Source: an uncultured Clostridia bacterium (GTDB lineage Bacteria > Bacillota > Clostridia > Oscillospirales > Acutalibacteraceae). Taken from it: DNA of 50,079 nt. The DNA is taken from the NCBI GenBank assembly GCA_944385055.1, contig CALWVT010000008.1:1-50079 (forward strand), in the 5' to 3' direction. Shown piece after piece: positions 18,978 through 26,576 of this stretch; position 1 is the stretch's first letter, and each line of letters starts with the position of its first letter. Position numbers and translations under genes: made by a program. The notes under the pieces were generated by a model, which was given only the letters and a program-made list of their open reading frames with translations, was not told the origin of the DNA and did not search any database.

Positions 18978-19718
18978 ATGCAGTCGTATCTTATCCATTT
19001 GATCCGCCACGGGCTGACGCAGGGGAACGTGGAAGGGCGGTATATCGGCAGCACGGATCTGCCGCTGTGCGAAGCGGGAAAAAAGGAATTGGAAACCTTA
19101 GCCGCATCCGCGCCGTACCCGCAGGCGGATATCTGCTACGTCAGCCCCTTAAAGCGGTGTGTCGAGACGGCAAAGATTTTATATCCCGATTTGACGCCGC
19201 AGGTCGTCACGGATTTCCGCGAGACGGACTTCGGCGCGTGGGAAAATAAGACGGCCGAAGAACTCTCGAAGGAGGACCCCGACTTCGTGCGCTGGATGCA
19301 GGGGGACAAATCCGTCACGCCGCCCGGCGGCGAGGGGAACGGCTGGTTTTTGCAGCGCACGTGCGCCGCGTTCGAACACGTCGTCGACGGGATGCTGCGC
19401 ACGCAGACGAAAAGCGCCGCGATTGTCGCGCACGGCGGCACGGTCATGGCGATTTTAAGCGCGTATGGGCTGCCGCGGGCGAAGTTTTACGACTGGCTGA
19501 CGGCGCCCGGCTGCGGGTATTCCCTGCGCATCACGCCGGGGCTTTGGATGCGCGGCATGGTCGCGGAGGTGTATGAGACGATCCCGCCGCGGGAAAACCG
19601 GCCCGAAGACAGCGGCCATTTCGCGATCGACGTCGCGCGCGAGGCCGCCGACCGCGCGTTCGGCAGCGAGGCGGAAGCGAAAACGTCCGCCGCCAAAGAA
19701 AACGATGGGGACGCTTGA
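18978..19718 (+). CDS. Histidine phosphatase family protein (phosphoglycerate mutase-like)
   Basis: 246 residues. The phosphohistidine motif LIRHGLTQGN is near the N-terminus, followed by SPLKRCVETAKIL, the acid loop ETDFGAWENKT and the second histidine in IVAHGGTVMAIL. These place it in the branch-1 histidine phosphatases (GpmB/CobC/PhoE type). The substrate cannot be read from sequence, and no cobalamin genes are near to support CobC. The last ~45 residues are a charged extension. ATG 18978 has AAAGGAG 13 nt upstream, slightly far. Its stop codon overlaps the -35 box of the leuA T-box promoter. Confidence 0.85.
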   Translation: MQSYLIHLIRHGLTQGNVEGRYIGSTDLPLCEAGKKELETLAASAPYPQADICYVSPLKRCVETAKILYPDLTPQVVTDFRETDFGAWENKTAEELSKEDPDFVRWMQGDKSVTPPGGEGNGWFLQRTCAAFEHVVDGMLRTQTKSAAIVAHGGTVMAILSAYGLPRAKFYDWLTAPGCGYSLRITPGLWMRGMVAEVYETIPPRENRPEDSGHFAIDVAREAADRAFGSEAEAKTSAAKENDGDA

Positions 19719-19744
19719 CAAGGATGCCTTCCTGCGCGTATAAT
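19715..19744 (+). promoter_or_regulatory. Promoter of the leuA T-box transcript
   Basis: Perfect TTGACA (19715-19720), 18-bp spacer, perfect TATAAT (19739-19744). The -35 box overlaps the stop codon of the preceding gene. Confidence 0.9.
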
Positions 19745-19750
19745 AAAACA

Positions 19751-20104
19751 GGTTTTGAAAACCGAAAAGTTCATATCCAATCAAAAGGCAATGACGGGAA
19801 AAAGACCTGCGGCGTCTGGCACAGAGAACCGGTGGCCGGTGCGAACCGGTGCAGCGGCGCGGGTGGATACCTCATCCCCGAGCCGCCGTGTCCGAAAGGC
19901 GCGCCGCCGGCGCGCAAACCGTAGGGCCGGCCGCAGCGGCAGCGTTAGCAGAGCCGGGGCCTTCTCCCTTTTTGGAAAACCAAAGGGATGAGGTCCATGA
20001 GGGCCCGCCCCGCAAGGGACGGCCGAAATTCGGGTGGTACCGCGAAGAATTCGTCCCGGATGCAGAAGCGTGCGATGCGTTTTTGCATCCGGGCTTTTGT
20101 TTTC
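19751..20104 (+). promoter_or_regulatory. T-box riboswitch, leucine-specific, upstream of leuA
   Basis: About 350-nt leader. Stem I carries an AGAGA motif (near 19819). The candidate specifier is CTC at 19871-19873 (Leu), followed by A as usual. The T-box consensus AATTCGGGTGGTACCGCG is at 20027-20044. Uncharged tRNA-Leu should stabilise the antiterminator and prevent the terminator at 20055-20104. The specifier is assigned by alignment with the thrS leader and by the downstream gene. Confidence 0.92.
20055..20104 (+). terminator. T-box regulated terminator before leuA
   Basis: CCCGGATGCA (20055-20064) pairs with TGCATCCGGG (20084-20093), followed by CTTTTGTTTTC. Confidence 0.9.
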
Positions 20105-20136
20105 TGGCTTTTTGTATGTAAGGAGAGATGCACACA

Positions 20137-21843
20137 ATGTTGAAAGAAGGCTACCAAAAATACATCCCGTTCCAGCAGATCAACCTCCCCGACCGCACGT
20201 GGCCGAATCACACGATCACGCAGGCGCCGACGTGGGTCAGCGTCGATTTGCGCGACGGCAACCAGGCGTTGATCGACCCGATGAACTTAGAAGAAAAGCT
20301 CGATTTCTTCAAGCTCCTCGTCGATGTCGGCTTTAAGGAGATTGAAATCGGCTTCCCGTCCGCGTCGGAGACGGAGTACGAGATCTGCCGCGCCTTAATC
20401 GAGCGCAACTTAATCCCCGACGACGTCACGATCCAGGTGCTCGTGCAGGCGCGCGAACACCTGATCCGCCGCACATTTGAGGCGATCCACGGCGCGAAGA
20501 ACGTGATTGTCCATTTCTATAACTCGACGTCGACCGTTCAGCGCAAGGTCGTGTTCCATACGGACATGCAGGGCGTGACGGACATCGCCGTCAATGCCGC
20601 AGAGCTCATCCGCAAATTGACCGAGCAGGAAATCGCCGCGACGGGCATGAACATCCGCTACGAGTATTCGCCCGAGAGCTTTTCGGGCACGGAGATGGAC
20701 AACGCCGTCTATATCTGCGAGAAGGTTTTGGACGCGCTGGGCGCGACGGCCGAAAACCCGACGATTTTAAACCTGCCGAACACCGTCGAAATGTGCACGG
20801 CGAACACGTATGCCGACCAGATTGAATACTTTATCCGCCATCTGCCCGGCCGCGAGCGCGCAATCATCAGCATCCACCCGCACAACGACCGCGGCACCGG
20901 CGTCGCCGCGACGGAACTCGCGATGCTCGCGGGCGCCGAGCGCGTCGAGGGGACGCTGTTTGGCAACGGCGAACGCACGGGCAATGTCGATATCGTGACG
21001 TTGGCGCTGAATATGTACAGCCAGGGCGTCGACCCGAAGCTCGACTTCCACGACATCCGCCACGTGCGCGAAGTGTACGAGCGCTGCACGCACATGCAGG
21101 TGCCGCCGCGCTGGCCGTATGGCGGCGACCTCGTGTTCACGGCGTTCTCCGGCAGCCACCAGGACGCAATCAACAAGGGCTTCGCGTATATGCAGGAACA
21201 CGATAATGAATATTGGGAGATGCCGTATCTGCCAATCGACCCGGCGGACATCGGCCGCGAGTATGAGCCGATCATCCGCATCAACAGCCAGTCCGGCAAG
21301 GGCGGCGCGGCGTTCGTGATGCACCACACGTTCGGGTTCGATTTGCCCAAGGAGATGCACGGGGAATTCGGCGCGATGGTCCAGAAGGCGTGCGACGAAT
21401 CGGGCCGCGAGCTGCTGCCGAAGGAGATGCTCGCGATTTTCCGCCGCGAATACCTCGAGATCGACCGGCCCTACCAGCTGAAATCGTACCGCCTCTACGA
21501 GGAAAACGCGGGCAGCAGCGTCGATGTGCCGCGCGTCCATTTTGAGGGGAACATCCGCTTCGGCGACGCGGACCATTTCGTCAACGCGACCGGCAACGGC
21601 CCGATCGACGCGTTCTTTAAGGCGCTCGCGCAGGCCGGCGTGACGGGCTACACGTTCGTCAATTACCGCGAGCACGCGATTTCCCGCGGGTCCGACAGCA
21701 AGGGCGTGTCGTATATCCACCTGCGCGACGAACACGGCCGCGACTTCTTCGGCGTCGGCATCGACGGGAACATCAGCCTTGCCTCGATTAAGGGCATTTT
21801 GTGTGCGATTAACCGCAGCTGCCGCGCCGAAACGAAGGCGTGA
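20137..21843 (+). CDS. leuA: 2-isopropylmalate synthase
   Basis: 568 residues, the longer yeast/actinobacterial-type LeuA with a C-terminal regulatory (LeuA dimer) domain after about residue 420. First dedicated step of leucine synthesis: acetyl-CoA plus 2-oxoisovalerate. The HMGL-like barrel has VSVDLRDGNQALIDPM near residue 40 and the metal motif SIHPHNDRGTGVA near 250. ATG 20137 is preferred over ATG 20128 because AGGAG (20121-20125) is only 2 nt from the earlier codon and 11 from the later. Controlled by the Leu T-box; cotranscribed with leuB 65 bp downstream. Confidence 0.95.
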   Translation: MLKEGYQKYIPFQQINLPDRTWPNHTITQAPTWVSVDLRDGNQALIDPMNLEEKLDFFKLLVDVGFKEIEIGFPSASETEYEICRALIERNLIPDDVTIQVLVQAREHLIRRTFEAIHGAKNVIVHFYNSTSTVQRKVVFHTDMQGVTDIAVNAAELIRKLTEQEIAATGMNIRYEYSPESFSGTEMDNAVYICEKVLDALGATAENPTILNLPNTVEMCTANTYADQIEYFIRHLPGRERAIISIHPHNDRGTGVAATELAMLAGAERVEGTLFGNGERTGNVDIVTLALNMYSQGVDPKLDFHDIRHVREVYERCTHMQVPPRWPYGGDLVFTAFSGSHQDAINKGFAYMQEHDNEYWEMPYLPIDPADIGREYEPIIRINSQSGKGGAAFVMHHTFGFDLPKEMHGEFGAMVQKACDESGRELLPKEMLAIFRREYLEIDRPYQLKSYRLYEENAGSSVDVPRVHFEGNIRFGDADHFVNATGNGPIDAFFKALAQAGVTGYTFVNYREHAISRGSDSKGVSYIHLRDEHGRDFFGVGIDGNISLASIKGILCAINRSCRAETKA

Positions 21844-21908
21844 CGGCGTCCGGCGCAGGACCCAGATCGAAAGCATCTTGCATATTTTAGAAAGAAGGCA
21901 GAATGACC

Positions 21909-22979
21909 ATGCAAAGCTATGAAATTGCCGTGCTCAAGGGCGACGGGATTGGCCCGGAAATCGTCGAGCAGGCGATGGCGGTGTTAAAGAAGGCCGGCGA
22001 AAAGTTCGGCTTTACGATTCATTTCCAGGAGGCGCTGCTCGGCGGCGCCGCGATCGACGCGACGGGCGTGCCGCTGCCGCAGGAGACGATCGACATCTGC
22101 AAGGCGGCCGACAGCACGCTGCTGGGCGCGGTGGGCGGCCCGAAATGGGACAGCCAGCCGTCCCATAACCGCCCGGAAAAGGGCCTTTTGGGCATCCGCG
22201 CGGCGCTCGGGCTCTTTGCGAACCTGCGCCCGGCGCTGATTTTCCCGGAACTGCGCGCGGCGTCCCCGCTCAAGGAGGACATCATCGGCGACAACCTCGA
22301 CATTTTGATCGTGCGCGAATTGACCGGCGGCATCTATTTCGGCGAGCGCGGCCGCGGCGAGGAAAACGGCGTGCCGTATGCATATGATACGGAGAAATAT
22401 TCCGTGCCGGAAATCGAGCGCATCGTGCGCGTCGCGTTCGAGATGGCGCAGAAGCGCCACCACCGCCTGTGCAGCGTCGACAAGGCAAACGTGCTCGAGT
22501 CGTCGCGTCTGTGGCGCGAGACGGTCGAGCGCCTGAAGGCCGATTACCCGGACGTCGAGGTCAGCCACCTGTACGTCGACAACTGCGCGATGCAGCTCGT
22601 GCGCAACCCGAAGCAGTTCGATGTGATCGTGACGTCGAATATGTTCGGCGACATCCTCTCCGATGAGGCGAGCATGATTTCCGGCTCGATCGGCATGCTT
22701 GCGAGCGCGAGCCTGTCGTCCGGCAAGGCGGGGCTTTATGAGCCGATCCACGGTTCCGCGCCGGACATCGCGGGCACGGGCAAGGCAAACCCCTTGGCGA
22801 CGATCCTTTCGGCGGCGATGATGCTGCGCTATTCGCTCGACCAGCCCGCGGCGGCCGACGCAATCGAGGCGGCGGTGTCGAAGGCGCTTTCCCAGGCGCG
22901 CACAGCGGACATCCAGGCGCCGGGCCTGCCGGTGCTCCCCTGCAAGGAGATGGGCGCGCTCGTCGCGAGCTTGGTGTAA
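21909..22979 (+). CDS. leuB: 3-isopropylmalate dehydrogenase
   Basis: 356 residues. NAD-dependent oxidative decarboxylation in leucine synthesis. GDGIGPEIV is at the N-terminus, [12 protein letters not shown] in the middle, and the family signature [19 protein letters not shown] near residue 245. ATG 21909 has GAAGG 10 nt upstream; ATG 21903 is an alternative 4 nt away. The isomerase genes leuC and leuD, commonly between leuA and leuB, are absent and must be elsewhere. The end of the transcript is the hairpin that also embeds the first antitoxin RNA promoter. Confidence 0.95.
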   Translation: MQSYEIAVLKGDGIGPEIVEQAMAVLKKAGEKFGFTIHFQEALLGGAAIDATGVPLPQETIDICKAADSTLLGAVGGPKWDSQPSHNRPEKGLLGIRAALGLFANLRPALIFPELRAASPLKEDIIGDNLDILIVRELTGGIYFGERGRGEENGVPYAYDTEKYSVPEIERIVRVAFEMAQKRHHRLCSVDKANVLESSRLWRETVERLKADYPDVEVSHLYVDNCAMQLVRNPKQFDVIVTSNMFGDILSDEASMISGSIGMLASASLSSGKAGLYEPIHGSAPDIAGTGKANPLATILSAAMMLRYSLDQPAAADAIEAAVSKALSQARTADIQAPGLPVLPCKEMGALVASLV

Positions 22980-22993
22980 ACTTTAGAAAATCA

Positions 22994-23035
22994 AAAAGCG
23001 GCGCCCTTGCAAAAGCACCGCTTTTGTGTTATCAT
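22994..23035 (+). promoter_or_regulatory. leuB terminator hairpin overlapping promoter of antitoxin RNA 1
   Basis: AAAAGCGG (22994-23001) and CCGCTTTT (23018-23025) form a stem around TTGCAA (23007-23012), which is also a -35 box: 17 bp later comes TATCAT (23030-23035). One short segment thus appears to end leuB transcription and start a small RNA. The arrangement is repeated at 23333-23374. Confidence 0.7.
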
Positions 23036-23041
23036 AAAAGC

Positions 23042-23135
23042 GAAGAGAACAACCGCCTACAAAAGTGGTTGCCTCCATCGTAGAGCAAGCCCTTTACGGG
23101 CCGCCTACCCTGGTAGCGCAGGGTAGGCATTTTTA
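23042..23135 (+). ncRNA. Antitoxin-like small RNA, copy 1
   Basis: About 94 nt from a promoter at 23007-23035 to an intrinsic terminator (GCCTACCCTG at 23103-23112, CAGGGTAGGC at 23119-23128, then TTTTT). It begins GAAGAGAACAACCG and includes a CAACC/GGTTG stem. It runs convergent to the toxin gene, whose stop codon lies in its terminator T-run, so toxin mRNA 3' sequence would be complementary to it. This is the arrangement of type I systems such as txpA/RatA. Confidence 0.65.
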
Positions 23136-23222
23136 ATGCTTGCGCGTAGAAAAATACGTAAGCAATGCGAGCAGGAGTTCACCTGCACGAATCAAGAGGC
23201 AAAGGACCTCGTAAAGACTCAT
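23133..23222 (-). CDS. Putative type I toxin, small hydrophobic Hol_Tox-like peptide
   Basis: 29 residues beginning MSLYEVLCLLIRAGELL and ending YFSTRKH: a short start (M-x-x-Y-E), one membrane helix with a charged residue inside, and a basic tail. This is the pattern of the putative holin-like toxin family (Hol_Tox) and TxpA/BsrG-type type I toxins. ATG 23222 is chosen because the purine-rich AGAGGGGG lies 8 nt upstream; ATG 23228 would be too close. Its likely promoter is TTGCGT-17-TATGCT on the minus strand near 23302-23330, giving a leader of about 70 nt. Expected action is membrane depolarisation when not silenced by the overlapping RNA; this is inferred, not shown. Confidence 0.7.
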   Translation of the reverse strand: MSLYEVLCLLIRAGELLLALLTYFSTRKH

Positions 23223-23301
23223 TCGCATCACCCCCTCTTCCTTGAGGTCAGGAAAAAGGAGGCAGCCACCCTGTTTACGGTTGTTCTCTTCAAAGGAAAG
23301 C

Positions 23302-23330
23302 ATAGCAGATTTCGTCGAAAAACGCAAATA
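23302..23330 (-). promoter_or_regulatory. Promoter of the putative toxin mRNA
   Basis: On the minus strand TTGCGT, 17-bp spacer, TATGCT. The transcript start region (GAAGAGAACAACCG) is the same sequence as the 5' end of antitoxin RNA 1, indicating common origin. Confidence 0.65.
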
Positions 23331-23332
23331 AG

Positions 23333-23374
23333 AAAAGCGGCGCCCTTGCAAGAGCGCCGCTTTTGTGCTATCCT
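23333..23374 (+). promoter_or_regulatory. Promoter of antitoxin RNA 2 inside an inverted repeat
   Basis: AAAAGCGGCGC (23333-23343) and GCGCCGCTTTT (23354-23364) flank the -35 box TTGCAA (23346-23351); TATCCT is at 23369-23374 after a 17-bp spacer. Confidence 0.65.
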
Positions 23375-23380
23375 AAAAGG

Positions 23381-23478
23381 GAAGAGAGCAACCGCCCACA
23401 AAAGTGGTTGCCAAAAGCATTGTAAAAGGGCCTAAACGCCCCGCCTACTCTGCCGGCCAGCAGGGTAGGCATTTTTTA
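23381..23478 (+). ncRNA. Antitoxin-like small RNA, copy 2
   Basis: Direct repeat of copy 1, about 98 nt. It begins GAAGAGAGCAACCG, has the CCAC-AAAA-GTGG stem, and ends at a terminator with GCCTAC (from 23443) and GTAGGC (to 23470), then ATTTTTT. No second toxin frame lies against it, so it is an orphan copy or acts in trans on the toxin mRNA. Confidence 0.6.
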
Positions 23479-23536
23479 TTGCTCGCATGTTGCGTTGAAA
23501 GAAATGTGAGCGGATAAAACGCAAGAAAACAATGAG

Positions 23537-23579
23537 GAACGCCTAAATTTGTATTCTAAAATTTAGGCGTTCTTTTTTT
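23537..23579 (+). terminator. Strong intrinsic terminator
   Basis: 14-bp perfect stem GAACGCCTAAATTT (23537-23550) with complement at 23559-23572 and seven Ts. It isolates the next gene from antitoxin RNA 2. Confidence 0.9.
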
Positions 23580-23581
23580 GA

Positions 23582-23609
23582 TTGTCGTCACAATTTGTGG
23601 TAATATATA
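23582..23609 (+). promoter_or_regulatory. Promoter of the 181-aa gene
   Basis: TTGTCG (23582-23587), 16-bp spacer, TATATA (23604-23609). A TGGTAATAT extended -10 is an overlapping alternative. Confidence 0.6.
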
Positions 23610-23631
23610 CCTATAAGGAGGGAGATAGCCT

Positions 23632-24177
23632 ATGTTTGTTTTGATCGTAGTCTTAATTGTAATCCTGATTTTTGTGATCGTCGCTGTGTGCGATCATGAA
23701 GAAGATCGCAAAGCGCAGGAGAGAAGTGACTTTAGGAGAGATTTTAATCTTGAACTTCACGATTCACACAATTGGTGCGGACACAAATTTCAATTTGACG
23801 ATAAAGCAAAAAAGTTTGTAATAGACGGAAGACTTTATAATTTCTCAGACTTTTTAGGGTTTGAGATTTTATACGGAAATGATGTAACTACGACGGTAAA
23901 GACTTCAACGTCAAGCGCAATCGGAAGAGGGCTTGTAGGCGGCGCGCTGTTCGGGCCGATTGGCGCAATCGCAGGGGCTGCTACAGCCAAAAAGACGGTC
24001 ACATCGAAGCCGGGGCCGCAAGTTATGGTTGGGGCTAATATTTACTTAAAAGGAAATTCTGTGCGAATGAACGCAAGTAAATTTTATAACATGCCGGACG
24101 GTACGAACAGCGAAATTGTCGATGCTTATAAACGGTTCGATGCAGTGTACAGGGATAGATTTTCATCAAAGCAATAA
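23632..24177 (+). CDS. Membrane-anchored hypothetical protein, AT-richer than its surroundings
   Basis: 181 residues. It starts MFVLIVVLIVILIFVIVAV, a single N-terminal membrane helix, then a charged cytoplasmic domain. A Gly/Ala-rich stretch in the middle (GGALFGPIGAIAGAATA) resembles the glycine-zipper-like segment of some SHOCT/DUF4428-type small proteins, but I do not assign a family. AAGGAGGGAG lies 7-8 nt before ATG 23632. Codon use is clearly richer in A/T (AAA, GAT, TTT, ATT) than in neighbours, suggesting horizontal acquisition. It is flanked by antitoxin RNA copy 2 (plus) and copy 3 (minus), so it sits inside an inverted pair and may be carried as cargo. Confidence 0.75.
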   Translation: MFVLIVVLIVILIFVIVAVCDHEEDRKAQERSDFRRDFNLELHDSHNWCGHKFQFDDKAKKFVIDGRLYNFSDFLGFEILYGNDVTTTVKTSTSSAIGRGLVGGALFGPIGAIAGAATAKKTVTSKPGPQVMVGANIYLKGNSVRMNASKFYNMPDGTNSEIVDAYKRFDAVYRDRFSSKQ

Positions 24178-24215
24178 AATGTTACATTGTTTACGTATGT
24201 TTCAAAACGCAAGGA

Positions 24216-24347
24216 ATAAAAATGCCTACCCTGCTGGCCGGCAGGGTAGGCGGGCCTTTTCAGGCCTAGCTCAACCTTAGAGGCAACCACTTTTGTGGCG
24301 GTTGCTCACTTCCCTTTTAGGGTCCTACAAATGCGGCGCTTTTGCAA
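24216..24347 (-). ncRNA. Antitoxin-like small RNA, copy 3, probably decayed
   Basis: Inverted copy of RNAs 1 and 2. On the minus strand: TTGCAA (24347-24342), 17-bp spacer, then GACCCT where the -10 should be, so the promoter looks dead. The RNA body (GAAGTGAGCAACCGCCAC and the GTGG arm) and the terminator (GCCTACCCTG at 24224-24233, CAGGGTAGGC at 24242-24251, T-run beyond on the minus strand) are intact. The remaining 24178-24462 gap holds only this and the terminator at 24422. Confidence 0.55.
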
Positions 24348-24421
24348 GGGTGCCGCCGGTTTATAGGAAAAAACAAGTCACGCGGCGCAAGGTTTTCGCA
24401 CGTCCGCGTCAAAGGAATCAA

Positions 24422-24459
24422 AAAAAGAGGAGGCCGTCCCCTTGGGCTCTCCTCTTTTT
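24422..24459 (-). terminator. Bidirectional terminator after the minus-strand hypothetical gene
   Basis: AAAAAGAGGAG (24422-24432) and CTCCTCTTTTT (24449-24459) flank a GC-rich loop and give a T-run on both strands. Confidence 0.85.
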
Positions 24460-24462
24460 CGT

Positions 24463-25266
24463 TTACATGCGTTCGCCGCTTAAATTCCGCGCCGAAACCT
24501 GCTTTTTCTTCTTCGGCTTCTCGGGCTTTAAGGGCTTGTCCTTGATCGCGCGCGCGGCCTTCAGCGCCGTCACCGTGTCCTTGTTGCAGTCTTCGAGAAG
24601 CGCTTCGAACGCCCCGTCCGAGAGGTTGTTCGCAAGACCGAACGTTAAGATCGAGCGGATGTCGAAATCGCCGTTTTCATAAATCTCGTTAAACAGTCCG
24701 CCGAGCTTCTTCACTGCCGGCGCGTCGGCCACGTCGCGCTGCAGAAGTTCCTCGAGCTTCGGCAGCACGTGTTCCTTCGAAAATGCGACCGGCCGTACAT
24801 CGCCGTAATGGATGCGCTCCTGGATGATCTCCTCGCGCAGCTCGGGGAACAGGTTTACCAGACGGTTAAAGAAGAACACCGCGTCCACCGTGTTTTCCTT
24901 GCGCTTGCGCGTCTTTTTGACCTTCGCGAGCGCCGCCGCCGCGTTCTCCTTGGCGGAAACCTCGTCCGTGAAATCCGCGATGACGCTTGCCGTCAGGCGC
25001 GAGGCGTCCGCTTCATCGGCGGGGTCAAACAGCATCTGCGAGCGCGTGTTCCACTTTTCGTCCGGCACGCCGTTTTCCACGCTGCAGTACCGCAGCAAAA
25101 ACAGCTTTTCCTCCGGCTTATAAAGGACCTCGTAGGCGATCTCTTTGCCCACAAAAACGGCGCTGTTTTCCGATGAGGCAACATCGGATTTCTCAAACGC
25201 TTGCGGCGCCAAAGCCTCCCCAACGCTCGCGGCGACCTGTGCAAATGCCTTGCTCTCCAAAATCAT
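24463..25266 (-). CDS. Hypothetical soluble protein, 267 aa
   Basis: Begins MILESKAFAQVAASVGEAL and ends with a Lys/Pro-rich tail (KPLKPEKPKKKKQVS). The N-terminal half looks like a small β-domain (VFVGKEIAYEVLYKPEEKLF), followed by a Lys/Arg linker (KVKKTRKRKENT) and a helical C-terminal domain. No membrane segment. Family not recognised. ATG 25266 has AGGAGGAA directly upstream, and a strong promoter follows at 25328-25356; the longer upstream frame passes through that promoter and is rejected. Divergent from ddl. Confidence 0.75.
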   Translation of the reverse strand: MILESKAFAQVAASVGEALAPQAFEKSDVASSENSAVFVGKEIAYEVLYKPEEKLFLLRYCSVENGVPDEKWNTRSQMLFDPADEADASRLTASVIADFTDEVSAKENAAAALAKVKKTRKRKENTVDAVFFFNRLVNLFPELREEIIQERIHYGDVRPVAFSKEHVLPKLEELLQRDVADAPAVKKLGGLFNEIYENGDFDIRSILTFGLANNLSDGAFEALLEDCNKDTVTALKAARAIKDKPLKPEKPKKKKQVSARNLSGERM

Positions 25267-25327
25267 TCCTCCTGTATCCTTGCGCGCGGGAAGGGCCCGC
25301 GCGGACCTTTCGTGTATAGACGGTTTT

Positions 25328-25356
25328 ATTATACTACAGGTGGGGAGATTTGTCAC
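25328..25356 (-). promoter_or_regulatory. Promoter of the 267-aa gene
   Basis: Minus strand GTGACA, 17-bp spacer, perfect TATAAT. It lies back to back with the ddl promoter, about 20 bp apart. Confidence 0.8.
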
Positions 25357-25374
25357 GCAATGTTTTTTGCGGCG

Positions 25375-25403
25375 TTGCGTCTGGTGGCATCTTGTGGTAT
25401 GAT
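25375..25403 (+). promoter_or_regulatory. Promoter of the ddl-murI-argS gene string
   Basis: TTGCGT (25375-25380), 17-bp spacer, TATGAT (25398-25403) with TGG just before it (extended -10). The box resembles that of the glycogen operon. Confidence 0.75.
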
Positions 25404-25460
25404 AAGTCCGTCAAGGAGTAAGCCGGCCGCTGGGGTCGGCCGGAAAGGGGAACCTACAGT

Positions 25461-26537
25461 ATGAAGAAAACGGTTGCGGTCCTGTTTGGGGGCAGCTCGT
25501 CCGAATATGAGGTTTCGTGCGTGTCGGGTGCGACGATCGCCGAATCCCTCTCGAAAGAAAAGTACGATGTCAAGACCGTCGGCATCACGAAGGAAGGCGC
25601 GTGGTTTTTGTATGAAGGCCCCACCGAGGGCATGCGCAGCGGGGAATGGGTGCGCCACCCGTCGTGCCGCCGTGCGGTATTGGCGCCGGACACGTCCGTC
25701 CACGGCCTGCTTGTGGAAGGCCCGGCCGGCCGCCTCGAGACCATGCGCCTCGACTGCGTGATCCCCGCCGTGCACGGGAAAAACGCCGAGGACGGCACCT
25801 TGCAGGGGCTTTTGCATTTGAGCGGCGTGCCCTACGTCGGCAGCCCGACGCTCGCGAGCGCGTGCTGCATGGATAAGGCCGTCACGCACACGCTCCTGGC
25901 GAGCTGGCAGATTCCGCAGGCGCATTTTCTGTGGTTCTATGTGGAAAATTACCGCGGCGCCGGGCGCGAGAAGATCCAGCGCAAGATCGACGCGCGGTTA
26001 GGATGGCCCATCTTTTTAAAGCCCGCCAACGCCGGCTCGAGCGTGGGCATCTCGAAGGTGAAATCCGTCGATGAACTCGACGACGCCGTCGCGCTGGCCG
26101 CCCAAAACGACGCGAAGATCGTCGTCGAGGAGGCCATCGTCGGCCAGGAGGTCGAGTGCGCCGTCATGGGCAACGAACACCCGCAGGCCTCGATGGTCGG
26201 CGAGATCGCCGCGGGCGCCGAGTTTTACGATTATGACGATAAATATAAAAATGGGAAAAGCGAGCTCTATATCCCCGCGCACCTGGAGGAATCCGTCGCC
26301 GAAGAGCTGCGCCACACGGCCTGCCGCGCGTATCGGCTTTTAGGCTGCACGGGGCTTTGCCGCGTCGATTTCTTCGTGCGCAACGGCAAGGAAGTGCTCT
26401 TAAACGAGCTCAACACGCTGCCGGGCTTTACGGCGATCAGCATGTACCCGAAGCTGTGGGAGGCCGCCGGGAAGCCGCTGCCCGTGCTTTTGGACGACTT
26501 GATCGCGCTCGCGGAACAGCGCGTCTATTACCGCTGA
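25461..26537 (+). CDS. ddl: D-alanine--D-alanine ligase
   Basis: 358 residues, ATP-grasp enzyme joining two D-alanines for peptidoglycan precursors. N-terminal VAVLFGGSSSEYEVS, ATP-grasp lysine region IFLKPANAGSSVGISKV, omega-loop YDYDDKYKNGKS and the metal site LNELNTLPGFT near the C-terminus. The omega-loop K-Y pair fits a D-Ala ligase rather than a D-Lac or D-Ser (Van) enzyme, although I rely on motif memory. AAAGGGG is 8-12 nt upstream of ATG 25461. 39 bp separate it from murI, another wall-precursor gene. Confidence 0.95.
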   Translation: MKKTVAVLFGGSSSEYEVSCVSGATIAESLSKEKYDVKTVGITKEGAWFLYEGPTEGMRSGEWVRHPSCRRAVLAPDTSVHGLLVEGPAGRLETMRLDCVIPAVHGKNAEDGTLQGLLHLSGVPYVGSPTLASACCMDKAVTHTLLASWQIPQAHFLWFYVENYRGAGREKIQRKIDARLGWPIFLKPANAGSSVGISKVKSVDELDDAVALAAQNDAKIVVEEAIVGQEVECAVMGNEHPQASMVGEIAAGAEFYDYDDKYKNGKSELYIPAHLEESVAEELRHTACRAYRLLGCTGLCRVDFFVRNGKEVLLNELNTLPGFTAISMYPKLWEAAGKPLPVLLDDLIALAEQRVYYR

Positions 26538-26576
26538 TGGCGCGCAGGACCGGCAGGGAAGGGGGCGCTTTTCGGG

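Noticed and set aside
23133-23351. 72-aa version of the toxin frame
   Set aside because: The extension covers the predicted toxin promoter and leader. The ribosome site near 23230 supports the 29-aa form.
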